DNA from: Pseudoalteromonas sp. UG3-2
Lineage (GTDB): Bacteria; Pseudomonadota; Gammaproteobacteria; Enterobacterales; Alteromonadaceae
Direction of reading: 5' to 3'
Assembly: GCF_037120705.1 (NCBI RefSeq)
Contig: NZ_JAWLJU010000002.1
Span: forward strand, 496,001-560,000
DNA length: 64,000 nucleotides
Made by a program: the position numbers and the translations under genes. Under the pieces are notes generated by a model. The model did not search any database and was not told where the DNA came from. It saw only the letters and a list, made by a program, of their open reading frames with translations. Shown here piece after piece: positions 52,987 through 61,559 of this stretch. Each line of letters starts with the position of its first letter. Within the stretch, counting starts at the first letter, position 1.

Positions 52987-53002
52987 ATATTGTATACAAT
53001 AT
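52987..53002. promoter_or_regulatory. Perfect 16-bp palindrome upstream of the TonB receptor
   Basis: ATATTGTATACAATAT, 67 bp before the receptor start codon. The core TTGTATACAA is the style of site bound by GntR-family (FadR/UxuR-like) regulators. A weaker CAAT...ATTG pair follows at 53006-53018. No regulator gene is in the window. Confidence 0.5.
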
Positions 53003-53068
53003 ATCAATTGTGTATTGTTTAGCCGTTACCAACACACACTCACATCAATGGGAACAAAAGGAAAAACA

Positions 53069-56053
53069 ATGCGTAATAACAAAAAAATCACGCAACTATT
53101 TAATAAAACACTCACCGCCTCGGCATTGGTGCTGGCTCTTGGCAGTAGCAGTGTCTATGCAGCAGATGGCAATAGCACGGTGAAAGGGAATATCGTAAAC
53201 AGTCAAGGCGCTGAGCTCAATAATGCGCAATTGGTGTTTACTCACAAAAGCAAAGGCCTTGTTTTTACAGTGCAAACCAACAGCAAAGGCGAGTACCTGT
53301 TGCGCAACCTACCGGTCGGTCGCTACTCGGTGGCGATTAAAAAAGAAGGCTTTGAAACGGTGATAGAGCAGGACATCGCGCTTAATATTGGTCAAGCCGT
53401 GATCCTCGATGCTCAGCTCCTTCGCGCAGGGCAGGATATTGAAAGAATTGCGGTCACTGGCACGGCCATTCGTCGTGTCGATATGGCATCGTCAACAGCC
53501 GGGTTGACCTTTACCGACAGCGATTTAAAAATCATGCCGGTAAATACTGGGTTTGAAAGTATCGCTTTATTAGCACCAGGCACAGCTCAGCCAGGAGGCA
53601 GCAATTTTAAGGGGGCATCGAGTTTTGGTGGCTCTTCTGCAGCTGAAAATGGCTATTACTTTAATGGCTTAAATGTTACTAGTATTAAAACCGGTTTAGG
53701 CTCGATTCGCTTGCCTTGGGAAGCCATTTCACAAACCCAAGTGAAAACCGGTGGGATCAGTCCTGAGTTTGGCGGAGCGCTAGGCGGCATTGTCAATGCC
53801 GTGTCGAAATCCGGTGATAATGAATTTAAATTCGGTGCAGAAGTGCGCTTAGACCCGTCATTTAGCCATGATTACCATGACTCCAATTATCAAGATGATG
53901 GCACCATCAACATCAACACACAACAAGATTATGACTCTTTTAGAGAGTTACAGTTATGGGCCAGTGGGGCGTTAATAGAAGACAGTTTGTTCTACTATGG
54001 GTTGTTTGCGCCGCGAAAAGAAGTGAACCGTTGGGCCGAGCAAACCATTTTTAAAGACCGTGAAAGAGAAGAAGATCGCTGGTTTGCCAAAGTAGACTGG
54101 TTTATTAATGCAGATCATTCCCTGGGCTTTTCAGCCATGAATAATAAGCGTGAATGGACTACACAAAGTTATACTTATGATTGGCAAAGCAATGACATTG
54201 GTGATGAACAAGGCGTTGCTGCACCTGGTGAGGATGGCGGTAAGGTTTACAGTATTGACTACAACGGCTATTTTACGGATTTTTTCTCGGTCTCTGCGGT
54301 GGTAGGCCGAGTTACGGAAAACGTTGAAAACATAGTGGCGTCACCACTTCCTGGGGTTTGGGATGAACGCAGTAGTTTTGTCACTTTATCTAGTCACACT
54401 TCATCCGGCATAAGTGAACAAGAGTTTATTCGTGACCAAGCCCGCATCGATTTTAATATCGATTTAGACTACCACTCTATTTTATTTGGGGTTGATTATA
54501 CTAAGGTAACGGTAGACTATTTTTCAGGTCAAAATGGCCTTGGTGATGCAGAAGGATGGTGGAGCATAAAAACGGCCGGTGACAACAGCATCTCTGGTGC
54601 CGCCATTGGTGAAGATTATGTCGAGCGTCGGGTTCGCACTCGCACCGTCGACTCGGAAGTAAACTCATTGGCCTTCTATGTCAATGATTCTTGGCAAGTG
54701 ACCGATGAGCTAGTGCTTAATCTGGGACTAAGATACAGCCAGTTTGAAAACACCGTTACCGATGGCCGTGCCTATGTTGATATGGACAATCAATTAGCAC
54801 CAAGGTTGCAGGCGATTTACGACCTTAATGGCGACGGTGAGTCTAAGGTCTTTTTCACCTATGGCCGTTATTTCCAACCTGTCTCGGCCAATATGAATAT
54901 TACCCAAGGCAGTGCTTCGGTAGAGTGGTTTGAGTATTTCGACCTCAACGAAGTGGATGCCAATGGCTTTCCGGTACTGCTGTCCGACGGCTCGCCTAGC
55001 CGGGGTGCCATGCTTAGAGACAGGCGCTGGCGTCAACGTGGGATCACAGAGCCTGGCCTGATTGCCTCTTCTTCGTTAAAACCCATGTATTCTGATGAGT
55101 TTACCCTAGGTTATCAAACCGAAGTGTTTGACGACATGGCGTTTGGCGTACGTGCCATTTATCGTGACTTAGGCCGTAGTGTCGAAGACACCGATGTTGG
55201 CCCGGTACTTGCCAAAAAGCTCGCTGAGCTTGGCATTGAAGATAATGTTGGGCAGGGCTCGTATTATGTGCTCAACAACCCAGGCGAAGCGATCTCCATG
55301 AGTTACGATTTTGATGGTGATGGTCAAGTAGATGACGTTACCCTCACGGCTGAAGAGTTAGCGCTGCAACAAGCGGTAAGAAAGTATCTCGCCCTTGAGT
55401 TCACTTTAGAAGGCAATATTACCGATAAACTACGAATTAACTCTTCTTATACTTGGTCCCATAGCTATGGTAATACCGAGGGGTTAGTTAAAACCGACAA
55501 TAACCAAGCCGATCCCGGTTGGACCACCTCATATGATTACGCGGATTTAATGGATCATGGTTATGGTAACCTGCCTAATGATCACCGCCACTCACTGAAA
55601 GTGTCAGGCTCCTATGACATCACTGATAACTTTACCCTAGGTTTGGTTGCACGGACGGTTGCAGGTCGTCCAACCAACTACTTTTCGAAACACCCTGAAG
55701 GAGTTGATAGCTGTGCGCCAGGCAGCCCATGGGATGCTTGTATTAGTAAATACTATGGTCACGTCTCTCATTATGATGAAAATGGAGATCCTTCACCTCG
55801 TGGCAGTGTTGATAATCTACCTTGGGCAACCACCATTGACTTATCAATGAGCTATAAAGCGGATGTGGCCGGTCATGACTTACTGCTTAAAGGCACTGTT
55901 TATAACCTCTTGAATGCCGATAAAGCCCTCAATATTAATGAGCAGCGTTCATTAGATGGTGATAATGGTCTGATTTTAAATCCAGATTATGGTTTGGCTA
56001 GTATGCGCCAAACAGAGAGGTATCTGTCATTAGTCGCGCGTTTCACATTCTAA
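53069..56053 (+). CDS. TonB-dependent receptor, Oar-like with carboxypeptidase-regulatory N-domain
   Basis: A 994-aa outer-membrane receptor. Signal peptide residues 1-31 (cleavage after VYA) are followed by a carboxypeptidase-regulatory-like beta sandwich (about 36-115), the plug domain (TGTAIRRVD...) and a barrel ending in RYLSLVARFTF with terminal Phe. The Oar-like class imports or binds large substrates such as peptides; the substrate here is unknown. The frame extends back to 52976, but AAGGA six bases before ATG 53069 and the signal peptide fix the start. An M24 peptidase and OCD-family gene follow, so peptide uptake is inferred. Confidence 0.9.
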   Translation: MRNNKKITQLFNKTLTASALVLALGSSSVYAADGNSTVKGNIVNSQGAELNNAQLVFTHKSKGLVFTVQTNSKGEYLLRNLPVGRYSVAIKKEGFETVIEQDIALNIGQAVILDAQLLRAGQDIERIAVTGTAIRRVDMASSTAGLTFTDSDLKIMPVNTGFESIALLAPGTAQPGGSNFKGASSFGGSSAAENGYYFNGLNVTSIKTGLGSIRLPWEAISQTQVKTGGISPEFGGALGGIVNAVSKSGDNEFKFGAEVRLDPSFSHDYHDSNYQDDGTININTQQDYDSFRELQLWASGALIEDSLFYYGLFAPRKEVNRWAEQTIFKDREREEDRWFAKVDWFINADHSLGFSAMNNKREWTTQSYTYDWQSNDIGDEQGVAAPGEDGGKVYSIDYNGYFTDFFSVSAVVGRVTENVENIVASPLPGVWDERSSFVTLSSHTSSGISEQEFIRDQARIDFNIDLDYHSILFGVDYTKVTVDYFSGQNGLGDAEGWWSIKTAGDNSISGAAIGEDYVERRVRTRTVDSEVNSLAFYVNDSWQVTDELVLNLGLRYSQFENTVTDGRAYVDMDNQLAPRLQAIYDLNGDGESKVFFTYGRYFQPVSANMNITQGSASVEWFEYFDLNEVDANGFPVLLSDGSPSRGAMLRDRRWRQRGITEPGLIASSSLKPMYSDEFTLGYQTEVFDDMAFGVRAIYRDLGRSVEDTDVGPVLAKKLAELGIEDNVGQGSYYVLNNPGEAISMSYDFDGDGQVDDVTLTAEELALQQAVRKYLALEFTLEGNITDKLRINSSYTWSHSYGNTEGLVKTDNNQADPGWTTSYDYADLMDHGYGNLPNDHRHSLKVSGSYDITDNFTLGLVARTVAGRPTNYFSKHPEGVDSCAPGSPWDACISKYYGHVSHYDENGDPSPRGSVDNLPWATTIDLSMSYKADVAGHDLLLKGTVYNLLNADKALNINEQRSLDGDNGLILNPDYGLASMRQTERYLSLVARFTF

Positions 56054-56126
56054 AGTAAGACTAATGTTATGAACTACAAACCCCGGTGATAAAACCATGC
56101 CAACGGAATTCCCTAGGCAAGTACCC

Positions 56127-56155
56127 TAAGCCGAGCTTTGACTCGGCTTATTTCT
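56127..56155 (+). terminator. Weak terminator after the TonB receptor
   Basis: TAAGCCGAG / CTCGGCTTA (56127-56135, 56142-56150) with CTTTGA loop, followed by TTTCTCT, so the T-run is broken. Confidence 0.6.
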
Positions 56156-56247
56156 CTGACAGTTCAATAAAAGTCTGCAACGATAACTTTATTTTAATAG
56201 TAGGGTTAACCTTGTCGATTTACCAACAATAGGAGCAGTAAGATTCA

Positions 56248-57336
56248 ATGCAAGTTGATTATTTAACCAGACAACAAAAGTTAATCGCTCGGTTACAACA
56301 ACATAATCTTCAGGCAATGCTGATTTTTGGTTATGAAAACATTCTCTATTTAACTGGTTTTAGTGGTAATGCTGCAACCTTGATGATTACCACGGATGGC
56401 GCATCTGCGCTTATCACCGATTACCGCTATTACGAACGCGCTTGTGCGGAAACACAGGACGTTGAGGTAGTGTTACGAGACCGCAACAAAGAATCACTAC
56501 CAGCGTGTCTGTTTCGGCTACTGGGCGAACGCAAGCAGATCGGTTTTGAAGCGCATAAGCTTAGCCATCAAGATTTTCTATCTTTGTGTCAAGCCAGCCC
56601 AGCATCAACGTCACTGCAAGTGGCTCAACACTGGGTGGAGCAGCAAAGAGAAATAAAAGATGACTATGAAATAGCCTCTATCAAGCGCGCCGCAGCCATT
56701 GCCGATCAAGCTCTGCTTGAAACCTTGCCACTACTAAAGGCTGGGATCACAGAGCGAGAAGCCGCGCTGGAGCTGGAGTATCGTATGCAGCGGTTGGGCT
56801 CACAAGGCATGTCATTTGCCACGATTTTATTGTTTGGCGCTCGCAGCTCTTTGCCACATGGCAGCCCCGGAGAAACCAAGCTGAATGAAGGTGACATGAT
56901 CTTGCTTGATTTTGGCGCCGTGGTGAATGGTTACCGCTCAGATATGACCAGAAGTTATGTGTTAGGTACGCCAAGCAAACGGCAACAAGCCATATACGAT
57001 ACCGTACAGAGCGCACAACAACAGGCTCTGGCATTGCTAAAACCTGGTTGCGACTGCCAGCAGCTTAATGATGCCGCCCACCAAGTGTTAAGCCACAGTG
57101 AATTTGGCGAATTTGCAGGAGAGGGACTTGGCCATGGCTTGGGATTATTTTTGCACGAAACGCCGTTTATCAAACCCGGTGTCAATCACCCGCTACAAGT
57201 GGGCAATGTGATCACCATTGAGCCGGGCATTTATATTCCTAATTTTGGCGGTGTCAGGCTGGAAGAAGACGTATTGATCACTGACTCGGGCTACGAACGC
57301 TTAACTCACGCACCACAACAATTTCAACTTGGCTAG
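56248..57336 (+). CDS. M24 metallopeptidase, Xaa-Pro aminopeptidase/dipeptidase type
   Basis: A 362-aa pita-bread-fold peptidase. The N-terminal creatinase-like domain (1-125) is followed by the M24 core with metal ligands in LLDFGAVVNGYRSDMTR (two Asp), GEGLGHGLGLFLHE (His), TIEPGIY (Glu) and GVRLEEDVLI (Glu). It removes or cleaves before proline in peptides or dipeptides. No signal peptide, so it acts in the cytoplasm. AGGAG is 12 bases upstream of the ATG. It precedes an OCD-family gene by nine bases, probably one operon for proline-containing peptides. Confidence 0.9.
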   Translation: MQVDYLTRQQKLIARLQQHNLQAMLIFGYENILYLTGFSGNAATLMITTDGASALITDYRYYERACAETQDVEVVLRDRNKESLPACLFRLLGERKQIGFEAHKLSHQDFLSLCQASPASTSLQVAQHWVEQQREIKDDYEIASIKRAAAIADQALLETLPLLKAGITEREAALELEYRMQRLGSQGMSFATILLFGARSSLPHGSPGETKLNEGDMILLDFGAVVNGYRSDMTRSYVLGTPSKRQQAIYDTVQSAQQQALALLKPGCDCQQLNDAAHQVLSHSEFGEFAGEGLGHGLGLFLHETPFIKPGVNHPLQVGNVITIEPGIYIPNFGGVRLEEDVLITDSGYERLTHAPQQFQLG

Positions 57337-57345
57337 GAGGCAAAC

Positions 57346-58290
57346 ATGAAGATCATATCGGCGCAGCAAGTGGCCAGTCAGTTAAATTTTACGCGCTTGA
57401 TTACGGCATTGCGCGAGGGATTTGCACAGCAAGCGGGCATGCCAACTCGCAATGTCTATGAGCTCAATCAACAGCCAGATAATCACGATGCTTTTGCGGT
57501 GTTACCGGCTTGGAATGAGACGGTGATTGGGGTTAAAGCGTTTACCTACTTCCCACACAATAAGCAACAACAAAAAGCCACTTTGCACTCGAAAATTATG
57601 CTATTTGATCGTCAATATGGCGAGCCATTGGCATTAGTAGATGGAACAGAGGTAACGCTGTGGCGCACGGCAGCGGTTTCTGCCTTAGCCGCTGACTATT
57701 TGGCGCCAAAAAACGCTCGTCATTTGGTGTTCTTTGGCTCAGGGAATTTATCCAGTTATATGATAAACGCGCACTTAGCCGTGCGAGACTATCACCAGGT
57801 AACTGTGATTGCCCGAAACCAAGACGCAGGTCTGGCGCTGGTTGAGTCGCTTAGTGTTGAATATCCTGAAATTAAATTTAACTTTGCCCAGCAAGCCTGT
57901 GAAAGCATTATTGCCAATGCTGACGTTATAAGCTGTGCTACGGGCAGCCAGCAACCGCTGTTTAAAGGCAAGTGGGTCACTCCTGGCACTCATATTGATT
58001 GCATCGGCAATCACCACCGCGAAGGTCGTGAATGCGACAGTGAAACCGTGTGTAAAAGTCGCGTTTTTGTCGACAGTCGTGCTAATGTATTAAACGAAGC
58101 GGGTGAGTTACTGCTGCCCATCAAAGAAGGGGTCTTTTCGCCTACGGATGTGGTTGCAGAGCTCAGTGAAATGACCAAGGATCAAGGGGGCCGAGAAACT
58201 GAACAAGAGATCACCTTGTTTAAATCGGTTGGCACTGCCTTGAGTGATCTAATTGGAGCAAAATTAGTCTATGACCTGGTTCAACAATAA
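57346..58290 (+). CDS. Ornithine cyclodeaminase / mu-crystallin family protein
   Basis: A 314-aa NAD(P)-dependent enzyme of the OCD/mu-crystallin family. Substrate residues lie in the GVKAFTYFP segment and the Rossmann loop is HLVFFGSGNLSSYMI; the C-terminal GTALSDLIGAKLVYD block is conserved. Members include ornithine cyclodeaminase, alanine dehydrogenase and delta1-pyrroline-2-carboxylate reductase; the sequence alone does not decide. Context with a Xaa-Pro peptidase favours proline or pyrroline chemistry, which is inference. GGAGG precedes the ATG. Confidence 0.85.
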   Translation: MKIISAQQVASQLNFTRLITALREGFAQQAGMPTRNVYELNQQPDNHDAFAVLPAWNETVIGVKAFTYFPHNKQQQKATLHSKIMLFDRQYGEPLALVDGTEVTLWRTAAVSALAADYLAPKNARHLVFFGSGNLSSYMINAHLAVRDYHQVTVIARNQDAGLALVESLSVEYPEIKFNFAQQACESIIANADVISCATGSQQPLFKGKWVTPGTHIDCIGNHHREGRECDSETVCKSRVFVDSRANVLNEAGELLLPIKEGVFSPTDVVAELSEMTKDQGGRETEQEITLFKSVGTALSDLIGAKLVYDLVQQ

Positions 58291-58531
58291 GGAACATGGC
58301 AAGGTATATGAGGTACTGGCGGTGGTTAAAGTCGCTGACAAGCGGATGATAAACCCGCTAATATGCCATGAGAGCCATATGTTGGTAAGTTATCAATTAG
58401 CCAGTGGTGAGCAAAAAAGCGAACAGCTGTTGTTTGATGAGGTGTTTTATCACGCATTTCATGACCATCAGCCCTGTTATGTGATGGTGGATGACAACGG
58501 AATTCGCCACTATCACCCGTGCCAAAAATAA
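58271..58531 (+). CDS. 86-aa protein of unknown function
   Basis: A small soluble protein without signal or membrane segment, with several histidines and two cysteines near the C-terminus (FHDHQPCYVMVDDNGIRHYHPCQK). Family not recognised. It overlaps the OCD gene by 20 bases and the convergent exporter by 19 bases. GGAG lies 12 bases upstream of the ATG. The His/Cys-rich tail could bind metal, which would fit the metal-exporter neighbour, but this is speculation. The double overlap makes it less certain than its neighbours. Confidence 0.55.
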   Translation: MTWFNNKEHGKVYEVLAVVKVADKRMINPLICHESHMLVSYQLASGEQKSEQLLFDEVFYHAFHDHQPCYVMVDDNGIRHYHPCQK

Positions 58532-59712
58532 AGCCCGTATCCGACCATAAAGGCCGGAATGGCGGAGTACAACGTGGCCACTAAAGCCGCTTTGGGCGCC
58601 AGTGCAATGGCGGGAAATAGGGCATCACCGTCGTTAGCAACGGCGTTCGCGGCTAAGGCGCTGAACGGCACTATGCCTTGCAAATAAAGCGTTGTTACAA
58701 CAATTTGTGGACCACATCCAGGCAGTAAGCCAATAGTAATGGCCACTAAGGGCGCGTAAATGGCAAACTGGTTAAACCAAAGCCCTAGATCCAAGCCAAA
58801 CAACGCCGTTGATAGTTCATACAGTAAAAAGCTGGCCACCACCCAAGCGGTAACAAAGTGGGTGTCTTGCAAAACGCGAGTTAATTTTCCGGGCTCATTG
58901 CGCTGCTCATCTTCTGAGGTAATGTCTTTATACGTCATTCCTTTTGAGCTAAGTGCCCAAATACACACGGCAAACAAACCCAGTGCGGCGCCAGACCAAG
59001 TTATGGCGTTTTGAAAACTGCCAAAATCGCTATTGAAGGCAATGGCGAGAGCAATGATCACGCTGGGCGCTAAACATAACTTCCAGACTGAACGACTCAG
59101 TATCACGGCCTTAGGAATTGCGTGGGTCTGCGGCTTATGCTCACCATCATTTGCAGGGGCACAGAAGTTGGGCGCGTGAAAGAGGCGCACAATGAAGCCA
59201 CTGAGGCAACCAACTAGAATACCTAGGCTGATAATTTGCAGCGCTGTGATTGGGGCTTTGGCCATTAATAAGAAAGCCGCATCGCCCATGGTGGCGGTGA
59301 GTACAGCAACTACGGCTGCAAAGCTGGCTTGCCCTTTGGTAAATTGGGTCACCACAATAATCGCGCCGCCACACCCGGGGAGTGCCCCCATTAGCGATGC
59401 CATGATAATTTCGAGCGTGGCGGACCTTTGACTTAGGTAGCTGAGGTTAAGCTGCGGAATTTTGTCGACAAGATAGTAATAAATAAGCAGGGTTGCTGCG
59501 ACAAACACAGTAACTTGATAAAAGGCGTCGCTTAACGCCGCAATGACAATACTGCGAGTGCTCTCTAGTGCCAAAAACAGTGCAATTAGGGCTGGTAATA
59601 TTAAGCGTTTATTCAATAGCGCTCCTAGTATATTAACGGCCGTGTTGTAGGGATAGTATTGTAATAGGGATGAAAACATAAAGTGCAACCCGCATGAATG
59701 ACAAGGTTGCAC
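58513..59712 (-). CDS. Putative 10-TM heavy-metal (manganese-type) exporter, ArsP_2 family
   Basis: A 399-aa (or 388-aa) inner-membrane protein with about ten helices in two related halves. Each half has a G-LPGCG motif (MGALPGCGGAIIVVTQF and GLLPGCGPQIVVTTLY) and a GDA motif (TMGDAAFLL and NDGDALFPA). This matches the putative manganese/heavy-metal exporter family that includes MneA of Vibrio cholerae. Start is GTG 59712, giving an N-terminal MQPCHSCGLHF with possible metal-binding Cys/His, or ATG 59679; neither has a good Shine-Dalgarno. A Fur-box-like site and a 12-bp inverted repeat lie at the start. Substrate not proven. Confidence 0.82.
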   Translation of the reverse strand: MQPCHSCGLHFMFSSLLQYYPYNTAVNILGALLNKRLILPALIALFLALESTRSIVIAALSDAFYQVTVFVAATLLIYYYLVDKIPQLNLSYLSQRSATLEIIMASLMGALPGCGGAIIVVTQFTKGQASFAAVVAVLTATMGDAAFLLMAKAPITALQIISLGILVGCLSGFIVRLFHAPNFCAPANDGEHKPQTHAIPKAVILSRSVWKLCLAPSVIIALAIAFNSDFGSFQNAITWSGAALGLFAVCIWALSSKGMTYKDITSEDEQRNEPGKLTRVLQDTHFVTAWVVASFLLYELSTALFGLDLGLWFNQFAIYAPLVAITIGLLPGCGPQIVVTTLYLQGIVPFSALAANAVANDGDALFPAIALAPKAALVATLYSAIPAFMVGYGLYFWHG

Positions 59713-59716
59713 TTTA
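59679..59716 (-). repeat. 12-bp inverted repeat at the exporter start
   Basis: TAAAGTGCAACC (59679-59690) and GGTTGCACTTTA (59705-59716) are perfect inverted arms around 14 nt. In the minus-strand transcript the stem ends at ATG 59679 and covers GTG 59712, so it could hide or expose the ribosome site. Confidence 0.65.
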
Positions 59717-59724
59717 GCTTTAAT

Positions 59725-59743
59725 CTAAATGATAATCAATATC
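59725..59743 (-). promoter_or_regulatory. Fur-box-like site upstream of the exporter
   Basis: CTAAATGATAATCAATATC matches 15 of 19 positions of the Fur consensus (GATAATGATAATCATTATC), with GATAATCA and TATC intact. It lies 13 bp before the GTG start and 7 bp after the end of the M28 peptidase gene. Fur (or the related Mur) control of a metal exporter is an inference. Confidence 0.5.
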
Positions 59744-59750
59744 AACTGTT

Positions 59751-61376
59751 CTATTTTCTTTGGAACTCTGCGGTCTTGTTCCATTTTGGCCAGGCTTCTT
59801 GCTGTGATACGTCGTAACCCACTTTGAAGAACAGCTGTAAGTCTTGAACCGCGCCGCTTAAGTCCCACTCTTCACGGTAGCGATCACACGGCTGATGGTA
59901 ACAGCCTCTGAGCACCAAGCCCATGCGTTTACGGTAAGTTGCCGTAGCTTCGTCACGAGCTTCAGTGCCGCCGCCAGCATACATGGCAGGCACGCCCATA
60001 TTGGCAAAGGCAAAGTGATCTGAGCGGTAGTAGCCACCAGCAGCCGGACGAGGATCGCCAGATACTTCACGGTCTTGCTCTTTGGCGGCCGCTTCTAAAA
60101 TGCTATCAAGCTCTGATTTACCGATACCAACCACGCTAATGTCTTTCACTTTACCTAAAAGGTTTAGGCTGTCCATATTAATGTTGGCTACGGTTTTATC
60201 CGCTGGAATAACGGGATTAGCGGCATAATATTTTGCCCCTAATAAACCTTGCTCTTCAGCAGTAACTGCAAGGAAGGTCATCGAGCGGTCAGGGCGGTTA
60301 GGTAATTTAGTAAAGGCTTCTGCCACCTCAATCATGCCCCCTGTGCCACTGGCATTATCATGAGCACCATTGTAAATTTGGTCACCTTTACGATTGGGGT
60401 CAATGCCAAGGTGATCCCAGTGGGCAGAATAGATAATGTGCTCATCAGGCTTTTCGCTACCAGGCAAGGTGGCAATAAAGTTATAAGAGGTGGACTTTTT
60501 AATGGTGTTTTTAACTGTAACAGAGGCCGTTAAGTCGCCCATGTCGACATGATAAGCACCTTGTGCTGCCTTTTGCTTAGCAGTTTCAAAGTCTAGACCA
60601 GCTTTTTCAAACAGCTCTTTGGCAACATCCACGGTTACCCAGCCTTCCACCGCGACACGGTCCATGTTGTTATTTTCTTTGTCAAAACCAAACTGTGGAC
60701 CACTCCAAGAGTTCTCTACAACACTCCATGGGTAGGAAGCCGGAGCCGTTTCATGAACAATGATAGCGCCCGCAGCGCCTTGACGAGATGCTTCTTCGTA
60801 TTTGTAAGTCCAACGACCATAATAGGTCATGGCTTCACCGGTGAATAAGCCTGAATCTGGGTTAGCAAAACCTGGGTCGTTCACTAGCATCACCACGGTT
60901 TTACCTTCTACATCTAGGCCTTCATAGTCATTCCAGTTGTACTCAGGAGCATTAACACCATAGCCAACGAACACCAGCTCTGAATCGTTAATTGCTTCTA
61001 ACTCGCTGATCCGAGCAGAGCCCATTACCATGTCTTTTTTGTATTCATAGCTTTTGCCGCCAATTTCTAAGCTCATATTGGGATCGGCTTCTAATGACAC
61101 CAACGGCACTTCTTGTAAAAAGCTATTGCCGTTGCCCGGTTCATAACCAAGCGCTTTGAAGTGTTTAGTTAGATAAGCGAGCGTGAGTTCTTCGCCCTTA
61201 GTTGAAGGGGCACGGCCACCAAATTCATCTGAAGCAAGCGTTTTAATATGGGCTCTTAGCTGAGCATCGTTAATGCTGTTATATGCCGTGTCTAAATCAT
61301 CAGTGGTGTTAGCTGTGGTCATACAACCAGCAAGGACTGCCATTGACAGCGCCGTGAGCGTCAGTTTACGTTTCAT
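59751..61376 (-). CDS. M28 family lipoprotein peptidase with PA domain
   Basis: A 541-aa exported zinc peptidase. The signal ends in a lipobox, LAGC, with C18 the lipidated cysteine. A PA insert (about 130-270) precedes the M28 core with ligands H319 (SAHWDH), D340 (GAHDNASG), E374/E375 (TAEEQG), D402 (NMDSLN) and H454 (RSDHFAF). It likely releases N-terminal residues from peptides in the periplasm or on the outer membrane. AAAGG precedes the ATG. It is monocistronic and its 3' end abuts the exporter control region. Confidence 0.93.
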   Translation of the reverse strand: MKRKLTLTALSMAVLAGCMTTANTTDDLDTAYNSINDAQLRAHIKTLASDEFGGRAPSTKGEELTLAYLTKHFKALGYEPGNGNSFLQEVPLVSLEADPNMSLEIGGKSYEYKKDMVMGSARISELEAINDSELVFVGYGVNAPEYNWNDYEGLDVEGKTVVMLVNDPGFANPDSGLFTGEAMTYYGRWTYKYEEASRQGAAGAIIVHETAPASYPWSVVENSWSGPQFGFDKENNNMDRVAVEGWVTVDVAKELFEKAGLDFETAKQKAAQGAYHVDMGDLTASVTVKNTIKKSTSYNFIATLPGSEKPDEHIIYSAHWDHLGIDPNRKGDQIYNGAHDNASGTGGMIEVAEAFTKLPNRPDRSMTFLAVTAEEQGLLGAKYYAANPVIPADKTVANINMDSLNLLGKVKDISVVGIGKSELDSILEAAAKEQDREVSGDPRPAAGGYYRSDHFAFANMGVPAMYAGGGTEARDEATATYRKRMGLVLRGCYHQPCDRYREEWDLSGAVQDLQLFFKVGYDVSQQEAWPKWNKTAEFQRK

Positions 61377-61499
61377 AATTGCCTTTCTTTTACTTGTTAG
61401 GAACCCCTAAGTAGTACCATAAAAGCGCGAAAAATTCGAGCGGGATAAGGTAAGTAGGTGGAACCGCTGGTGGCTTACGCTTATTTACAATTGAGTTTT

Positions 61500-61515
61500 G
61501 CCTCTGTGCAGAGGC
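61500..61515. repeat. Small hairpin upstream of the DUF3025 gene
   Basis: GCCTCTG / CAGAGGC with TG between, 45 bp before the start. Possibly a leader stem; no T-run. Confidence 0.35.
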
Positions 61516-61559
61516 TCAAGTAAAATGCCGGGTAATGCTCTAATATCGCGCTAGTATTA

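Larger units (their letters stand above)
52685..53068. other. Gap between the ABM gene and the TonB receptor
   Basis: This is 384 bp, very AT-rich toward the right, with no convincing gene. It holds the GGGGTCA-ATCAA-TGACCCC inverted repeat (52739-52757, no T-run, possible operator of the ABM gene) and the perfect palindrome at 52987-53002. TTTACA at 52893 could be part of a receptor promoter, but I find no matching -10. Confidence 0.5.

Noticed and set aside
52976..53068. The longer N-terminus of the TonB receptor frame
   Set aside because: The extension is not signal-like and the Shine-Dalgarno and signal peptide both mark ATG 53069; the extension also covers the palindrome.
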